DNA of 64,000 nt from Rhizobium sp. Root482 (GCF_001426565.1 NZ_LMFA01000012.1:124861-188860), one strand, 5' to 3'; counted from the first letter of the stretch, positions 49,110 to 59,171 are shown. Notes: generated from the letters alone by a model not told the origin. Translations and numbers: made by a program.

Positions 49110-49744
49110 CGGACGACACGAAGACGGCCCGCAAAAGGGTCGTGGTGTTCATTTCCGGCGGCGGGTCCAACATGCTGGCCCTGGCCAAGGCTGCGTCTGA
49201 GCCGGGCTTTCCGGCCGAGATCATCGCCGTCATTGCCGACAAGGCGGATGCGGGCGGGCTTGAAAAGGCTGCAGCACTCGGCATCCCCACCTTTTCCTTC
49301 GTCCGCAGGGACTATTCGAGCAAGGAAGCCCATGAAGCGGCGATCCTTTCAGCGCTCGAAAGCCTTTCACCCGACATTCTCTGCCTTGCCGGCTATATGC
49401 GGCTCCTGAGCGGCCATTTCATCAAGGCTTATGAAGGCCGGATCATCAATATCCACCCTTCCCTGCTACCGCTGTTTCCGGGTCTTCACACCCACCAGCG
49501 CGCCATCGACGCCGGTATGGCAGAGGCAGGCTGCACTGTGCATTTCGTCACGGAAGGCATGGATGAAGGCCCGGTCATCCTGCAGGCCAAGGTGCCGGTG
49601 ATGGCCGGCGATGGCTGGGAGACGCTGGCCGCGCGGGTGCTGGTCGAGGAACATCGCACCTATCCCCAGGCGCTGCGGCTCGTTGCCGAGGGCAAGGTGC
49701 GGATGGTCGATGGGCGGGCGGTGCATGCGGACTTGTCTATTTAA
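49106..49744 (+). CDS. purN: Phosphoribosylglycinamide formyltransferase
   Basis: 212 residues. Transfers a formyl group from 10-formyltetrahydrofolate to GAR. Motifs: '[16 protein letters not shown]' for phosphate binding, '[65 protein letters not shown]', with the catalytic Asn-His-Asp set (Asn of NIHPS, His of the same motif, Asp of 'MDEGP'). Coupled to purM by a four-base overlap. Confidence 0.98.
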   Translation: MTDDTKTARKRVVVFISGGGSNMLALAKAASEPGFPAEIIAVIADKADAGGLEKAAALGIPTFSFVRRDYSSKEAHEAAILSALESLSPDILCLAGYMRLLSGHFIKAYEGRIINIHPSLLPLFPGLHTHQRAIDAGMAEAGCTVHFVTEGMDEGPVILQAKVPVMAGDGWETLAARVLVEEHRTYPQALRLVAEGKVRMVDGRAVHADLSI

Positions 49745-49846
49745 GGGCTCCAGCGTCTCACCACTGCAACCGGCGAGCTGGTCAACCTGTTGACCAGGTT
49801 TTGGTTCGTGCCATTCTGCAGAAAAGCTCAGGTCGCTCCTGCAGAA

Positions 49847-50052
49847 ATGGAGGCACGAATAACAATAGAAGTAAAAGTTGCGGAGGCAGAGACGCATCTT
49901 TCCAACTTCTCTCCAAGGTGGAGGCGGGAGAAGATGTCGTTATTTCCCGGGGGAACGAGCCCATAGCCCGCCTCGTGCGCATTGATGACCGTAGCGAGCG
50001 GATTGCCGCAATCGAGGCGCTCAGAGCGGAACGCAAACGACAAGAAGCTTAA
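49847..50052 (+). pseudogene. Phd/YefM-type antitoxin, frameshifted relic
   Basis: Two frames together encode a Phd antitoxin. From ATG 49847: 'EVKVAEAETHLSNF', which is the Phd N-terminus; then the frame shifts by one base near 49900 and continues as 'LLSKVEAGEDVVISRGNEPIARLVRIDDRSERIAAIEALRAERKRQE' to TAA at 50050-50052. In intact relatives the text is 'THLSKLLSKVEAGEDVVISR', so one base appears missing. No toxin gene follows (the next gene is on the other strand), so it is probably a decayed locus, or a sequencing error in an orphan antitoxin. Confidence 0.8.
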
Positions 50053-50074
50053 TGAGGCAGCTCGGGCCGTCGGG

Positions 50075-50698
50075 CTACCGGCTTTTGGCTGAGACGCTGA
50101 GGCTTGCCCCCAGCTTTTCTCTGTTCAGCATCGCCCATTGCAACAGCAGGATTGTCTTGCCATCGCAGATCTCGCCGCTGTCGATCATGGCCATCGCATC
50201 CGCGAGAGGGATCTCCAGCACTTCGATATCCTCGTCCTCATGGTCAGCGCCGCCGCCGGCTTCGGCGCGCACCGTCACATCGATGATCGCCGCGAAGAAA
50301 TGGATGATCTCCGTGACCGAACCGGGCGACATGTAAGCTTTGAACAGCGGCCGCACCTCGGTCACCCGATAGCCGGTCTCCTCCATCACCTCGCGCCTTA
50401 TCGCCTCGGCCGGATCATCGCCGTCGAGCAGGCCGGCGGGCGTTTCGAGCAGCCAGCCGGAATGTCCATTGACATGGGCGGGCATGCGGAACTGCCGCAC
50501 AAGGACGGTACTTTCCCGGCGGGGATCGTAAAGCAGGATGGTGGCGCCATTGCCGCGGTCGTAGGCCTCGCGCTTCAGCGTTTTCGCGATGCCGTTGGAG
50601 CCGGTGTAGCTGTAAGTGATGTTGCGCAGGTGGTACCAGTTTTTCGAAAGCGTCTCGTCTTTCAGAATTTCGATCTTCGCATCGCGGAACTTCGTCAT
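50075..50698 (-). CDS. NUDIX hydrolase, NudK/ADP-sugar type
   Basis: About 207 residues from 'MTKFRDAKIEILKDETLSKNWYHL'. The NUDIX box 'GLLDGDDPAEAIRREVMEETGY' (G-x5-E-x7-REVxEExG) is complete, and 'RQFRMPAHVNGHSGWLLETPAGLLDG' plus 'KAYMSPGSVTEIIHFFAA' match GDP-mannose pyrophosphatase NudK / ADP-ribose pyrophosphatases. It hydrolyses a nucleoside diphosphate sugar. The start lies 8 bases past the stop of the upstream oxidoreductase gene, so they share a transcript. Confidence 0.9.
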   Translation of the reverse strand: MTKFRDAKIEILKDETLSKNWYHLRNITYSYTGSNGIAKTLKREAYDRGNGATILLYDPRRESTVLVRQFRMPAHVNGHSGWLLETPAGLLDGDDPAEAIRREVMEETGYRVTEVRPLFKAYMSPGSVTEIIHFFAAIIDVTVRAEAGGGADHEDEDIEVLEIPLADAMAMIDSGEICDGKTILLLQWAMLNREKLGASLSVSAKSR

Positions 50699-50706
50699 TC
50701 GGCTCT

Positions 50707-52821
50707 TCAGTCCTTGCGCAGCCATACATGATTGTCGTGGAAGGCGGCGCCGCCATAGGGAGCGGCGGCATCGGCGCCTGTGAGCACGTTGATGCCTTCG
50801 CCATCGAGATGGGCGCCGTTCGGCCAGATACCCTCGGCGATCACCACGCCGCGCCGGACGCCGCCGCCGAGTTTTGCATGAAGGCGGATTTCGCCGCGTT
50901 CGTTGCCGAGCCGGACCAGGTCGCCATCGGCGATCCCCAGTGCCAAGGCGTCCTCGGCATGGATCATGACATCGGGCCGGACCTCCTTTTGCAGAGACGA
51001 CGGCGTTTCGGAGAAGGTCGAATTCAGAAAGGACCGTGCCGGCGAGGTCGACAGCCGGAACGGATGTATTTCATCCGCCACCTCGATCAGGTCGACATGA
51101 TCCGGGAATTCCGGCAGTCGCGTGTAAGGGCCAAGCGGCCCCAGCGCCTCCGGCGGCCGGTTCGGCGCCGGCGTTCCCGTCCAGTCCGCCTTGAAGCGGA
51201 ACTTTCCGTCGGGATGACCGAAACCGCCGATGAAATGCGCGGTGTCGAAATCCGGCTGGATATCCAGCCATTTGTCGCGCTTCAAGCCTTCGAAGTCCGT
51301 GCCGTGAGGGCCAAGAATCCTGTCGATATGCTGGCGCTCGCTAAGGCCGAAGCCAGGCTTGTCGCCGACGCCGAGGCGCTTGGCCAGTTCCTCGATGACG
51401 AAGAGATTGCTGCGCACCGTCGGTGGCGGCTCGACGACCTTGGGACCGAGCAGGATATGCTGATGGCCGCCGCCGCGATAGAGATCGTCATGCTCGAGGA
51501 ACATGGTGGCAGGCAGGACGATATCGGCAAGCCTGGCCGTATCGGTCATGAAATGCTCGTGCACGGCGACAAACAGATCGTCGCGCAGGAAACCGCGCTT
51601 CACCAGCCGCTGCTCGGGCGCGACATTGGCGGGATTGGTGTTCTGGATGAGCATGGCCGTCACCGGCCCGCGCTGCCGCAGCGCCTCGGCATCGCCTGTG
51701 AGGACGCGGCCGATCTGCGACTGGTCGAGCATGCGGATATCGGGATCGACCATGGCCGAGCCCATCAGTTCGCGCTTGTCGAACCGGAAAATATCGTTGT
51801 TGGAGTGGAAGGCGCCGCCGCCCTCGTGCTTCCACGAACCGAGCACGGTGGGAACCGAGGCTGCGGCATGGATCGCCACGGCGCCGTTTCGCTGGCGTGT
51901 GAAACCATAGCCGAGGCGGAAAAAAGTCTTTGGCGTCGTGCCGACCAGCCGGCCGAAGGCTTCGATCTCCTCCACCGGCAGGCCGGTGATGGCGGATGCC
52001 CATTGCGGCGTGCGCGTCTTCAAATGGTCTTCGAGACCGGCCGGATCGTCGGCATAGTCGGCCAGATAGGCCCGGTCGGCATAGCCGTCGCGAAAGGCGA
52101 TATGCATGACGGCGCAGGCAAGGGCCGCGTCGGTGCCGGGCTTCAGCACCAGCCCCATATCGGCCTGCTTGATCGTCGGATTGTCGTAGATATCGATGAC
52201 GACGATCTTCGCCCCACGCTCCTTTCGGGCCTTCACGGCATGGGTCATGACATTGACCTGCGTCGAGACGGCATTGGTGCCCCAGATGACGACGCAATCG
52301 GACTTGGCCATTTCGCGCGGATCGGGGCCGCGCAGCGAACCCGTCGCCATCGACATGCCCGTCCAGGCGAGATTGGTGCAGATCGAGCCGAAAAAGCCGG
52401 AATAGCGCTTGGCATGGCGCAGGCGCTCGATCGAATCGCGCTGCACCTGCCCCATCGTGCCGGCATAGAAATAGGGCCAGACGGCTTCCGAGCCATGCGC
52501 CTGCTCGGCGCGCACGAAGGCGCCGGCAACTTCGTCGAGCGCGTCCTCCCAGGAAAGCTCCTGCCAGTTGCCCTCCCCCTTGGCGCCACGCCGCCTGAGC
52601 GGCATCATCAGGCGTTCGGGATGATAGATGCGCTCGGAGTAACGGGCCACCTTGGCGCAGATGACGCCGGCCGTGTAGCTGTTGTCGGCGGAGCCGCGCA
52701 CCCGGCCGATGCGGCCTTCCGGGGTGACATCGACCTCCAGCGCGCAGGCAGACGGACAGTCATGCGGGCAGACGGCATGGGCGGTGGTTTTTTCACGGGA
52801 GATGGGGGTCGCAAGGTTCAT
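50707..52821 (-). CDS. Molybdopterin-containing oxidoreductase (DMSO reductase family)
   Basis: About 704 residues. A [4Fe-4S] site at the N-terminus ('CPHDCPSACALEV...GVICAK', C-x3-C-x3-C-x(n)-C), then the molybdopterin domains ('CVVIWGTNAVSTQVNVMTHAVKARKERGAKIVVID', 'MLIQNTNPANVAPEQ') and the C-terminal dinucleotide-binding domain ('MIHAEDALALGIADGDLVRLGNERGEI'). No Tat signal, so it is cytoplasmic. Subfamily resembles formate-dehydrogenase-like or biotin-sulfoxide-reductase-like orphan enzymes. Start uncertain: ATGs at 52821, 52839 and 52845, none with a good ribosome site. Confidence 0.9.
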   Translation of the reverse strand: MNLATPISREKTTAHAVCPHDCPSACALEVDVTPEGRIGRVRGSADNSYTAGVICAKVARYSERIYHPERLMMPLRRRGAKGEGNWQELSWEDALDEVAGAFVRAEQAHGSEAVWPYFYAGTMGQVQRDSIERLRHAKRYSGFFGSICTNLAWTGMSMATGSLRGPDPREMAKSDCVVIWGTNAVSTQVNVMTHAVKARKERGAKIVVIDIYDNPTIKQADMGLVLKPGTDAALACAVMHIAFRDGYADRAYLADYADDPAGLEDHLKTRTPQWASAITGLPVEEIEAFGRLVGTTPKTFFRLGYGFTRQRNGAVAIHAAASVPTVLGSWKHEGGGAFHSNNDIFRFDKRELMGSAMVDPDIRMLDQSQIGRVLTGDAEALRQRGPVTAMLIQNTNPANVAPEQRLVKRGFLRDDLFVAVHEHFMTDTARLADIVLPATMFLEHDDLYRGGGHQHILLGPKVVEPPPTVRSNLFVIEELAKRLGVGDKPGFGLSERQHIDRILGPHGTDFEGLKRDKWLDIQPDFDTAHFIGGFGHPDGKFRFKADWTGTPAPNRPPEALGPLGPYTRLPEFPDHVDLIEVADEIHPFRLSTSPARSFLNSTFSETPSSLQKEVRPDVMIHAEDALALGIADGDLVRLGNERGEIRLHAKLGGGVRRGVVIAEGIWPNGAHLDGEGINVLTGADAAAPYGGAAFHDNHVWLRKD

Positions 52822-52905
52822 GGCTTTTCTATATGGCATCGCCATGGGGTCTCAAAGTCCCAAGGCCGCACATTTCCAGATTTCATCGGACGATAAGGGA
52901 CGCGA

Positions 52906-53784
52906 ATGAATTACCGTCACATCTACCATGCGGGCAATTTCGCCGATGTCCTGAAACATGCGGTGCTTGCCCGGCTGATCGTCCACATGGCCCGCAAGGA
53001 CAAGGCGTTCCGGGTCCTCGATACCCATGCCGGCATCGGCCTCTACGATCTTTCCAGCGAAGAGGCGCAGAAGACCGGCGAATGGCGCGACGGCATCGGC
53101 CGCATTCTTGATGCCGATATTCCGGCGAGAGCAAAGGCCATCCTGGAACCCTATCTGGGAGCGGTGCGCGATCTCAATCCGGGGCGTGAGCCGGACGGCG
53201 CAGTGACCCTTTATCCCGGTTCGCCGAAACTCACCCGCATGCTGATGCGGCCGCAGGACCGACTGTCGGCGATGGAACTGCATCCCGACGACTACGAGAC
53301 GCTGCACCGCCTGTTCGACGGCGATTTCCAGAGCCGGATCACCGAGCTCGACGGCTGGCTGGCGCTCGGCGCCCATCTGCCGCCGAAGGAAAAGCGCGGC
53401 ATCGTGCTGGTCGATCCGCCGTTCGAGATCGCAGGCGAATACGAGCGGCTGGCGGAGGGACTGGCCAAGGCCTGGCGGCGGTTCTCCGGCGGCACCTTCT
53501 GCCTCTGGTATCCGCTGAAACAGGGCGCGCCGATCGAGGCTTTCCATCAGGCGCTGAAGGATCTGAATATCCCGAAAATGCTCTGCGCCGAGCTTGTGGT
53601 GCGCAGCGACCGCGACACGACGGGGCTCTCGGGCTCCGGCCTGATCGTCGTCAATCCGCCTTTCACGCTGAAGGACGAGCTTGATATCCTCCTGCCTTTC
53701 CTGAAGGACCGCCTCAAGCAGGATCGCCACGCTCACGCCCGCGCCTTCTGGCTGCGCGGCGAAGAGATGCGCGAGCGCGATTGA
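52906..53784 (+). CDS. rlmJ: 23S rRNA (adenine(2030)-N(6))-methyltransferase
   Basis: 292 residues. 'MNYRHIYHAGNFADVLKHAVLARLI' is the unmistakable RlmJ N-terminus, 'LDTHAGIGLYDL' is the SAM motif, and 'GIVLVDPPFE' is the N6-adenine methyltransferase D-P-P-F motif. It methylates A2030 of 23S rRNA. It is divergent from the molybdopterin enzyme gene with about 85 bases between start codons. Confidence 0.96.
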   Translation: MNYRHIYHAGNFADVLKHAVLARLIVHMARKDKAFRVLDTHAGIGLYDLSSEEAQKTGEWRDGIGRILDADIPARAKAILEPYLGAVRDLNPGREPDGAVTLYPGSPKLTRMLMRPQDRLSAMELHPDDYETLHRLFDGDFQSRITELDGWLALGAHLPPKEKRGIVLVDPPFEIAGEYERLAEGLAKAWRRFSGGTFCLWYPLKQGAPIEAFHQALKDLNIPKMLCAELVVRSDRDTTGLSGSGLIVVNPPFTLKDELDILLPFLKDRLKQDRHAHARAFWLRGEEMRERD

Positions 53785-53859
53785 CCGAGGGTTGACGCTT
53801 CGGACTTGACGCTTCGGCCCTGGGCGACGCAAATTCCATCCATGTTTTGCAAGAGAACG

Positions 53860-54633
53860 ATGTCCGCATCCGCGCCGGTTTTTCGAGCCGTGATCCTCCT
53901 GGCGCTGGCGCTTCCGGCCCTGGTCGGCTGCAATGGCGAAAACGAGAACACGCCGCCACCCAAAGAGACGCCAGTTTCGATCACCCCGATTGCCGGAAGC
54001 ACGCCGATTGCCGGCAACCCGACTGCGAATGCGCGCAAAAAGGCCCCGTCCCTGCCGCGCGGCAGCGGATTCGATTTCTATGTGCTGTCGCTTTCCTGGT
54101 CGCCGAGCTGGTGCCTGGAAAACGATCCGGGCGGGCGCACGATGCAATGTTCAGCCGAGAAGGACCACGGCTTTATCGTCCACGGGTTCTGGCCGCAGAA
54201 CGAACAGGGCTATCCGGAATTCTGCCGGACACGCCATCCCGACCGGGTGCCGGATGCACTGGGGCGAAGCCTGTTCGACATCATGCCTTCGATGGGGCTG
54301 ATCGGTCATGAATGGCGCAAGCACGGGACCTGCTCCGGGCTTGGCCAGAAGGAGTATTTCGCCCTCTTGCGCGCCGCGCGCGAAAAGCTGGCGATCCCGC
54401 CGGCGCTTCGGTCGGTGAAGGCAGAGCGGCGCACCAGCCCGCAGGAGATCGAGGCACAGCTGACCGACGCCAATCCGGGCCTGGGTTCCGACGGTCTGGC
54501 CGTCACCTGCGATGCCGGGCGGATCGACGAGGTCCGCATCTGCTTCGAGAAAGATCTGAGCTTTCGCGCCTGCCGCGAGATCGACCGCGCCGGCTGCCGC
54601 TTGCGCAATCCCACACTGCCCGCCACTCCCTGA
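53860..54633 (+). CDS. Ribonuclease T2 family lipoprotein
   Basis: About 257 residues. Lipoprotein signal 'MSASAPVFRAVILLALALPALVGC' with lipobox L-V-G-C. Both RNase T2 active-site segments are intact: CAS1 'FIVHGFWPQ' and CAS2 'IGHEWRKHGTCS', with the two catalytic His and the Lys/Glu. It would be a membrane-tethered periplasmic RNase that cleaves RNA unspecifically. ATG 53842 is an alternative start six codons upstream. The GST gene follows 21 bases on. Confidence 0.9.
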   Translation: MSASAPVFRAVILLALALPALVGCNGENENTPPPKETPVSITPIAGSTPIAGNPTANARKKAPSLPRGSGFDFYVLSLSWSPSWCLENDPGGRTMQCSAEKDHGFIVHGFWPQNEQGYPEFCRTRHPDRVPDALGRSLFDIMPSMGLIGHEWRKHGTCSGLGQKEYFALLRAAREKLAIPPALRSVKAERRTSPQEIEAQLTDANPGLGSDGLAVTCDAGRIDEVRICFEKDLSFRACREIDRAGCRLRNPTLPATP

Positions 54634-54654
54634 CACCACAATGAGAGAACGCCG

Positions 54655-55245
54655 ATGAAGATTTTCTACGCCCCTGCCTCCCCCTATTCCAACAAGGTGC
54701 GCATGGCCGCGCATTATGCCGGCCTTGCCTGCGAAGGCGTGCTGACGGATTCCAATGCCAATCCGCCGGACCTCGCCGCCAACAATCCGCTCGGGAAAAT
54801 CCCGACCCTCGTTACCGACGACGGAAAGGCCGTGTTCGACAGCCGCTCGATCATGCATTTCATCGACCGCGAGACCAAGGGCAAGCTTTATCCGCGCAAT
54901 GCCGAAAAGCGCACGGAGGTGGAGATTCTGGAAGCGCTCTGCGACGGCATTTGCGATTGCCTCCTGGCGATCGTCTATGAAAAGCGCTTCCATCCGCCGG
55001 AAAAAATCCACCAGCCGTGGATCGACAGGCAGTGGGAAAAGGTCGAACGCGGCCTCGATCATCTCAATGGCCATCTGCCGAAGACGGGGGCAAAACTGCA
55101 TGCCGGCCATTTCGCGCTTGCCGCCATGCTGCGCTATGTCGAATTGCGGTTTTCCGGTACCTGGCAGAAAGGCCGCCCGAAACTGAAGAACTGGCCGCAG
55201 AAATTCGAAAAATTCTTCCCCGACCACGAGACGTTCAAGCAGTAG
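54655..55245 (+). CDS. Glutathione S-transferase family protein
   Basis: 196 residues. Thioredoxin-fold N-domain 'MKIFYAPASPYSNKVRMAAHYAGLACEGV' with Ser/Tyr near the glutathione thiol, 'NPLGKIPTLVTDDGKAVFDSRSIMHFIDRE' (cis-Pro and the E/D-S motif), then an all-helical C-domain ending 'NWPQKFEKFFPDHETF'. Substrate unknown. Starts 21 bases after the RNase T2 gene. A strong terminator follows. Confidence 0.92.
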   Translation: MKIFYAPASPYSNKVRMAAHYAGLACEGVLTDSNANPPDLAANNPLGKIPTLVTDDGKAVFDSRSIMHFIDRETKGKLYPRNAEKRTEVEILEALCDGICDCLLAIVYEKRFHPPEKIHQPWIDRQWEKVERGLDHLNGHLPKTGAKLHAGHFALAAMLRYVELRFSGTWQKGRPKLKNWPQKFEKFFPDHETFKQ

Positions 55246-55314
55246 CAGGGCGATCCCGCGGGCGGACACGGACACCTGTCAGCGGTGAGCGCTCCGAAAC
55301 ACTCCACTGAACGC

Positions 55315-55343
55315 AAAAAAGGCCGGATCGCTCCGGCCTTTTT
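55315..55343. terminator. Bidirectional terminator
   Basis: AAAAAGGCCGGA-tcgc-TCCGGCCTTTTT, a 12-bp stem with A-run before and T-run after, between the convergent GST and outer-membrane protein genes. Confidence 0.92.
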
Positions 55344-55361
55344 CTCATGCATGGCGATGGA

Positions 55362-56000
55362 TCAGAACTTGACGCCCATACCGACGCGCACGCTGTGCTC
55401 ATCATAGCCTGAGGAAACGCTGCCGCCCGGCAGGCTGAAGTCCTTCGAGCCGTAGTCGGAATAGCGGTATTCGACGCGCGCCGTGACATTGTCGGTCACG
55501 AAGGCTTCGGCACCGGCACCGGCGGTCCAGCCGAGCAGGGTCTTGGTGTCAGAGCCACCACTACGTGCGGCCTTGACGTTGGAAGCAGCCACACCGGCCG
55601 TACCGTAGACGAGGACCGGGTTCAGATCGACGCCGACGCGAGCACGGACCGAGCCGTTGGCGCGCTGGCTCATTCCGACCGTCCCATTGCTGCTGTCATT
55701 GTCGCCGTAATTGATATCGGCTTCCGCGCCGTAGACGATCTGGCCGCTCTGCATGTTGTAGCCACCGTAGAGACCGCCGCCGGCACCCGAAGCCGCACGA
55801 TCGCCGTTTCCGTCGAACTCGCCCCGGGCCCAGTTGGCGGTACCACCGACATAGGCGCCCGACCAGTTCTTGACGGCCGGTTCGACATATTCAGCAGCAG
55901 GTGCTGTCGGAACTTCGTCGATCGCATCGGCAGCCTGGACTGCGGAAAAGGTGATGAGGGACACGGCCGATGCCATGAGGGTGGTGATGAGAATACGCAT
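55362..56000 (-). CDS. Outer membrane beta-barrel protein, Omp25/RopB-like
   Basis: 212 residues. Signal peptide 'MRILITTLMASAVSLITFSAVQA' then an eight-strand barrel: 'NWSGAYVGGTANWARGEFD', 'GGLYGGYNMQSGQIVYGAEADINYGD', 'ARVGVDLNPVLVYGTAGVAASN', 'WTAGAGAEAFVTDNVTARVEYRYSDYGSKDF', ending with the C-terminal Phe 'GMGVKF' recognised by BAM. AGGAGAC lies 6 bases before the ATG at 56000. Members are major surface proteins of Rhizobiaceae and Brucella. Confidence 0.92.
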   Translation of the reverse strand: MRILITTLMASAVSLITFSAVQAADAIDEVPTAPAAEYVEPAVKNWSGAYVGGTANWARGEFDGNGDRAASGAGGGLYGGYNMQSGQIVYGAEADINYGDNDSSNGTVGMSQRANGSVRARVGVDLNPVLVYGTAGVAASNVKAARSGGSDTKTLLGWTAGAGAEAFVTDNVTARVEYRYSDYGSKDFSLPGGSVSSGYDEHSVRVGMGVKF

Positions 56001-56370
56001 TAAAGTCTCCTTTCGAACCAGATGCTCCGGGATCAATCGCGATCCTGGTGGATACATCGGGCAAATTGCAATGAACCCCGCCCGGTTGAGGAGAAATTGG
56101 CGGTCAAATGCGGATTCACAAGAGCTAAAATGTGAAATTTTGGTGGCAGGAGGGTGGCTGAAATTCGATGTTGCTTTGTAGCCACAGGCGAATTGTTAAC
56201 CATCTTGGATGGATTAACCGAATCTATACTTCGAACATCGAAAACAATTCAATTCGCGCTGTGGGCTTTAATTTTTCCGAAAGGAATTGGTGAGGCGGTT
56301 TCGCAATGACCGGGCGCCTCCTATATCCTTGCGGAATGCAAGACCACGAATCGCAGAGCGGAAATTGCCC
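56001..56370. promoter_or_regulatory. Divergent promoter region with a palindrome at 56195-56218
   Basis: About 370 bases with lower GC than the neighbours, between the outer-membrane protein gene and the SDR gene. It contains GTTAACCATC-ttg-GATGG(A)TTAAC (56195-56218), an imperfect inverted repeat, and a long AT-rich stretch. This is likely the promoter and leader of the outer-membrane protein gene. No further gene is seen. Confidence 0.5.
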
Positions 56371-57135
56371 TTGAGAAACCCCTTGAAAACAGCGCTGGTA
56401 ACCGGCGGCGCCCGGCGGATCGGCAAGGCGATCGTCGAGGATCTAGCCGCCCACGGCTTCGCCATCGCCATTCATGCCAATGGCGCGATGACAGAGGCAC
56501 AGGCGCTTGCCGACGATATCCGTTCCAAAGGCGGCAGAGCAGTTGCCGTTGCCGCCGACCTCACGGATATGGATGCGGTCTCGGGCCTGATGGACAAGGC
56601 CGTCGCAGGGCTCGGCCCCATTGGGCTGCTGGTCAACAATGCCTCCTTGTTCAAGAAGGACAGCCTGGAGGCGTTCGACGAAAAGATCTGGGACGATCAC
56701 TTCGCGCTGCATGTCAAGGCGCCTTCGCTGCTTGCCCGGTCTTTCGCCGCGCAGCTGCCGCCCGAGCATTCCGGCCTGATCGTCAATATCATCGACCAGC
56801 GCGTCTGGGCTCCAAATCCAAGATTTTATTCCTATATGTTATCGAAGTCGGCGCTGCTAACGGCGACCCGTACCATGGCGCAGGCCTTGGCGCCGGCGAT
56901 CCGCGTCAATGGCATCGGCCCTGGCCCTACCCTGCCGAACGAGCGGCAGAACATCGAGGATTTCGAGAAGCAGGTCGGTGCCGTGCTCCTGAAGACGGGT
57001 CCGCAGCTTGGCGAATTCGGCCAAACGATCCGTTTCCTGTTCGAAACGCCATCGATGACCGGGCAGATGATCGCGCTCGACGGCGGCCAGCATCTTGCCT
57101 GGGAAACGCCGGATATTTTGGAGATTGTGGAATGA
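56371..57135 (+). CDS. Short-chain dehydrogenase, pteridine-reductase-like
   Basis: About 254 residues. '[23 protein letters not shown]' is the NAD(P)-binding motif with the R-R-I-G pattern seen in FolM/PTR1-type reductases; '[11 protein letters not shown]' and catalytic Tyr/Lys in '[11 protein letters not shown]' follow. No ATG fits; I place the start at TTG 56371 (GGA upstream), while a GTG at 56287 would add 28 unconserved residues. The stop overlaps uvrC (ATGA). It might reduce a pterin or another carbonyl; not proven. Confidence 0.85.
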   Translation: MRNPLKTALVTGGARRIGKAIVEDLAAHGFAIAIHANGAMTEAQALADDIRSKGGRAVAVAADLTDMDAVSGLMDKAVAGLGPIGLLVNNASLFKKDSLEAFDEKIWDDHFALHVKAPSLLARSFAAQLPPEHSGLIVNIIDQRVWAPNPRFYSYMLSKSALLTATRTMAQALAPAIRVNGIGPGPTLPNERQNIEDFEKQVGAVLLKTGPQLGEFGQTIRFLFETPSMTGQMIALDGGQHLAWETPDILEIVE

Positions 57136-59171
57136 GCGGGCGCGTGCCCACCGATGGCGGCATCCTCTACGACGGAAATGCCGGCGATGACGAAGACGAC
57201 CTGCCCGACGCCGCCGACAGCGGTGCGCCGGCGCCTATTCTCGACTGGGCCGAGACCAGCGCCATTCCCGACGGGCTGCGCGGCGCCGAACTGATCCAGG
57301 CCTTCGTCAAGCGCCTGCCCAACAGCCCCGGCGTCTACCGCATGTTCAACGAGGCCGGCGACGTGCTCTATGTCGGCAAGGCGCGCAACCTCAAGAAGCG
57401 TGTCAGCAATTACGCGCAGGGCCGCGTCCATTCCAACCGTCTGACCAAGATGGTGCGCGAAACCGCAAACATGGAATTCGTCACGACGCGCACCGAGATC
57501 GAGGCGCTGCTGCTCGAGGCCAATCTGATCAAGCGGCTGCGGCCGCGCTTCAACGTGCTTCTGCGCGACGACAAGTCCTTTCCCTATATCCTGGTGACCG
57601 GCGAGACGCGGGCGCCGGCACTCTACAAGCACCGGGGCGCGCGCAGTCGCAAGGGCGATTATTTCGGGCCTTTTGCCTCGGCAGGCGCAGTTGGCCGCAC
57701 GATCAATTCGCTGCAGCGCGCATTCCTTTTGCGCACCTGCACCGACAGCGTCTTCGAAAGCCGCACCCGCCCTTGCCTGCTCCACCAGATCAAGCGCTGC
57801 GCGGCCCCCTGCACGCATGAGATCAGCGACGCCGACTATGCCGAACTGGTGCGCGAGGCGAAGGATTTTCTGTCCGGCAAGAGCCAGGCGGTGAAGGCGA
57901 CGATCGCCTCGGCCATGAGCGAGGCCTCGGAAAATCTCGATTTCGAACGGGCAGCACTCTACCGAGACCGACTGGCGGCGCTGTCGCATGTGCAGAGCCA
58001 CCAGGGCATTAATCCCTCCGGCGTCGAGGAGGCCGATGTCTTTGCTATCCATCACGAGGGCGGCGTCTCCTGCATCCAGGTGTTCTTCTTCCGCACCGGA
58101 CAGAACTGGGGCAACCGCGCCTATTTCCCCAAGGCAGACCCGACCCTGACCTCCGCCGAGGTTCTCAGCGCTTTCCTCGCGCAGTTCTACGACGACAAGC
58201 CCTGCCCCCGGCAGATCCTCCTGTGCGAGACGGTCGAGGAACAGGCGCTGCTTTCCGAGGCGCTCAGCGAGAAATCCGGCTACAAGGTCGCAATCCTTGT
58301 TCCGCAGCGCGGCGAGAAGAAGGATCTGGTCGATCACGCCGTCGCCAATGCCCGCGAGGCGCATGGACGCAAGCTGGCCGAGACCGCATCGCAATCGCGC
58401 CTGCTCGAGGGTTTCGCCACCACCTTCAAGCTGGAGCGCGTGCCCCGGCGCATCGAAATCTACGATAATTCCCACATCATGGGCACCAATGCGGTCGGCG
58501 GCATGGTGGTGGCGGGGCCGGAAGGCTTCGTCAAAAGCCAGTACCGCAAATTCAACATCAAATCGACGGACATCACCCCCGGCGACGATTTCGGCATGAT
58601 GAAGGAGGTAATGACGCGCCGCTTCTCCCGCCTGTTGAAGGAAGAGGGCAAGCCCGATCGCAGCGTCGAGATCGGCGAGGATGCGGGCTTCCCGACCTGG
58701 CCCGACGTCATTCTTATCGACGGCGGCCAAGGACAGATGACGGCGGTGCGGGCGATCCTGCGCGAACTCGACATCGAGGACTGCGTGACCGCCATCGGCG
58801 TTGCCAAGGGCGTTGACCGCGAGGCAGGCCGCGAGCGCTTCTTTCCGCCGGGCGCCCCTCCGGCAGGACGCGACGGCTTTACCCTGCCGCCACGCGATCC
58901 GGTGCTCTATTTCATCCAGCGCATGCGCGACGAGGCACATCGTTTCGCCATCGGCTCGCACCGGGCGCGGCGCAAGAAGGAGATGGTCCGCAACCCGCTC
59001 GACGAGATCGGCGGCATCGGACCGACGCGCAAGCGCGCGCTCCTCCATCATTTCGGCACCGCCAAGGCCGTTTCACGGGCCGGCCTTACCGATCTCGTCG
59101 CGGTCGAGGGCATTTCCGAGGCGGTGGCGCGGATGATCTACGATCACTTCCATGAGGACGGCGCGAAATGA
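57132..59171 (+). CDS. uvrC: UvrABC system protein C
   Basis: 679 residues. Nucleotide excision repair nuclease. N-terminal GIY-YIG domain '[33 protein letters not shown]' cuts 3' of a lesion; a Cys cluster ('[25 protein letters not shown]') follows; the UVR motif is near '[18 protein letters not shown]'; the RNase H-like domain ('[16 protein letters not shown]', '[15 protein letters not shown]') cuts 5'; a helix-hairpin-helix tail ends the protein. The acidic N-terminal extension of ~55 residues is usual in rhizobia. Confidence 0.98.
   Translation: MSGRVPTDGGILYDGNAGDDEDDLPDAADSGAPAPILDWAETSAIPDGLRGAELIQAFVKRLPNSPGVYRMFNEAGDVLYVGKARNLKKRVSNYAQGRVHSNRLTKMVRETANMEFVTTRTEIEALLLEANLIKRLRPRFNVLLRDDKSFPYILVTGETRAPALYKHRGARSRKGDYFGPFASAGAVGRTINSLQRAFLLRTCTDSVFESRTRPCLLHQIKRCAAPCTHEISDADYAELVREAKDFLSGKSQAVKATIASAMSEASENLDFERAALYRDRLAALSHVQSHQGINPSGVEEADVFAIHHEGGVSCIQVFFFRTGQNWGNRAYFPKADPTLTSAEVLSAFLAQFYDDKPCPRQILLCETVEEQALLSEALSEKSGYKVAILVPQRGEKKDLVDHAVANAREAHGRKLAETASQSRLLEGFATTFKLERVPRRIEIYDNSHIMGTNAVGGMVVAGPEGFVKSQYRKFNIKSTDITPGDDFGMMKEVMTRRFSRLLKEEGKPDRSVEIGEDAGFPTWPDVILIDGGQGQMTAVRAILRELDIEDCVTAIGVAKGVDREAGRERFFPPGAPPAGRDGFTLPPRDPVLYFIQRMRDEAHRFAIGSHRARRKKEMVRNPLDEIGGIGPTRKRALLHHFGTAKAVSRAGLTDLVAVEGISEAVARMIYDHFHEDGAK

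Noticed and set aside
50728-52896. A 722-codon open frame antisense to the molybdopterin enzyme
   Set aside because: Same reason: complementary-strand openness from high GC at third positions.
56832-59051. A 739-codon open frame antisense to uvrC
   Set aside because: Shadow of uvrC and the SDR gene; no ribosome site and no recognisable protein.
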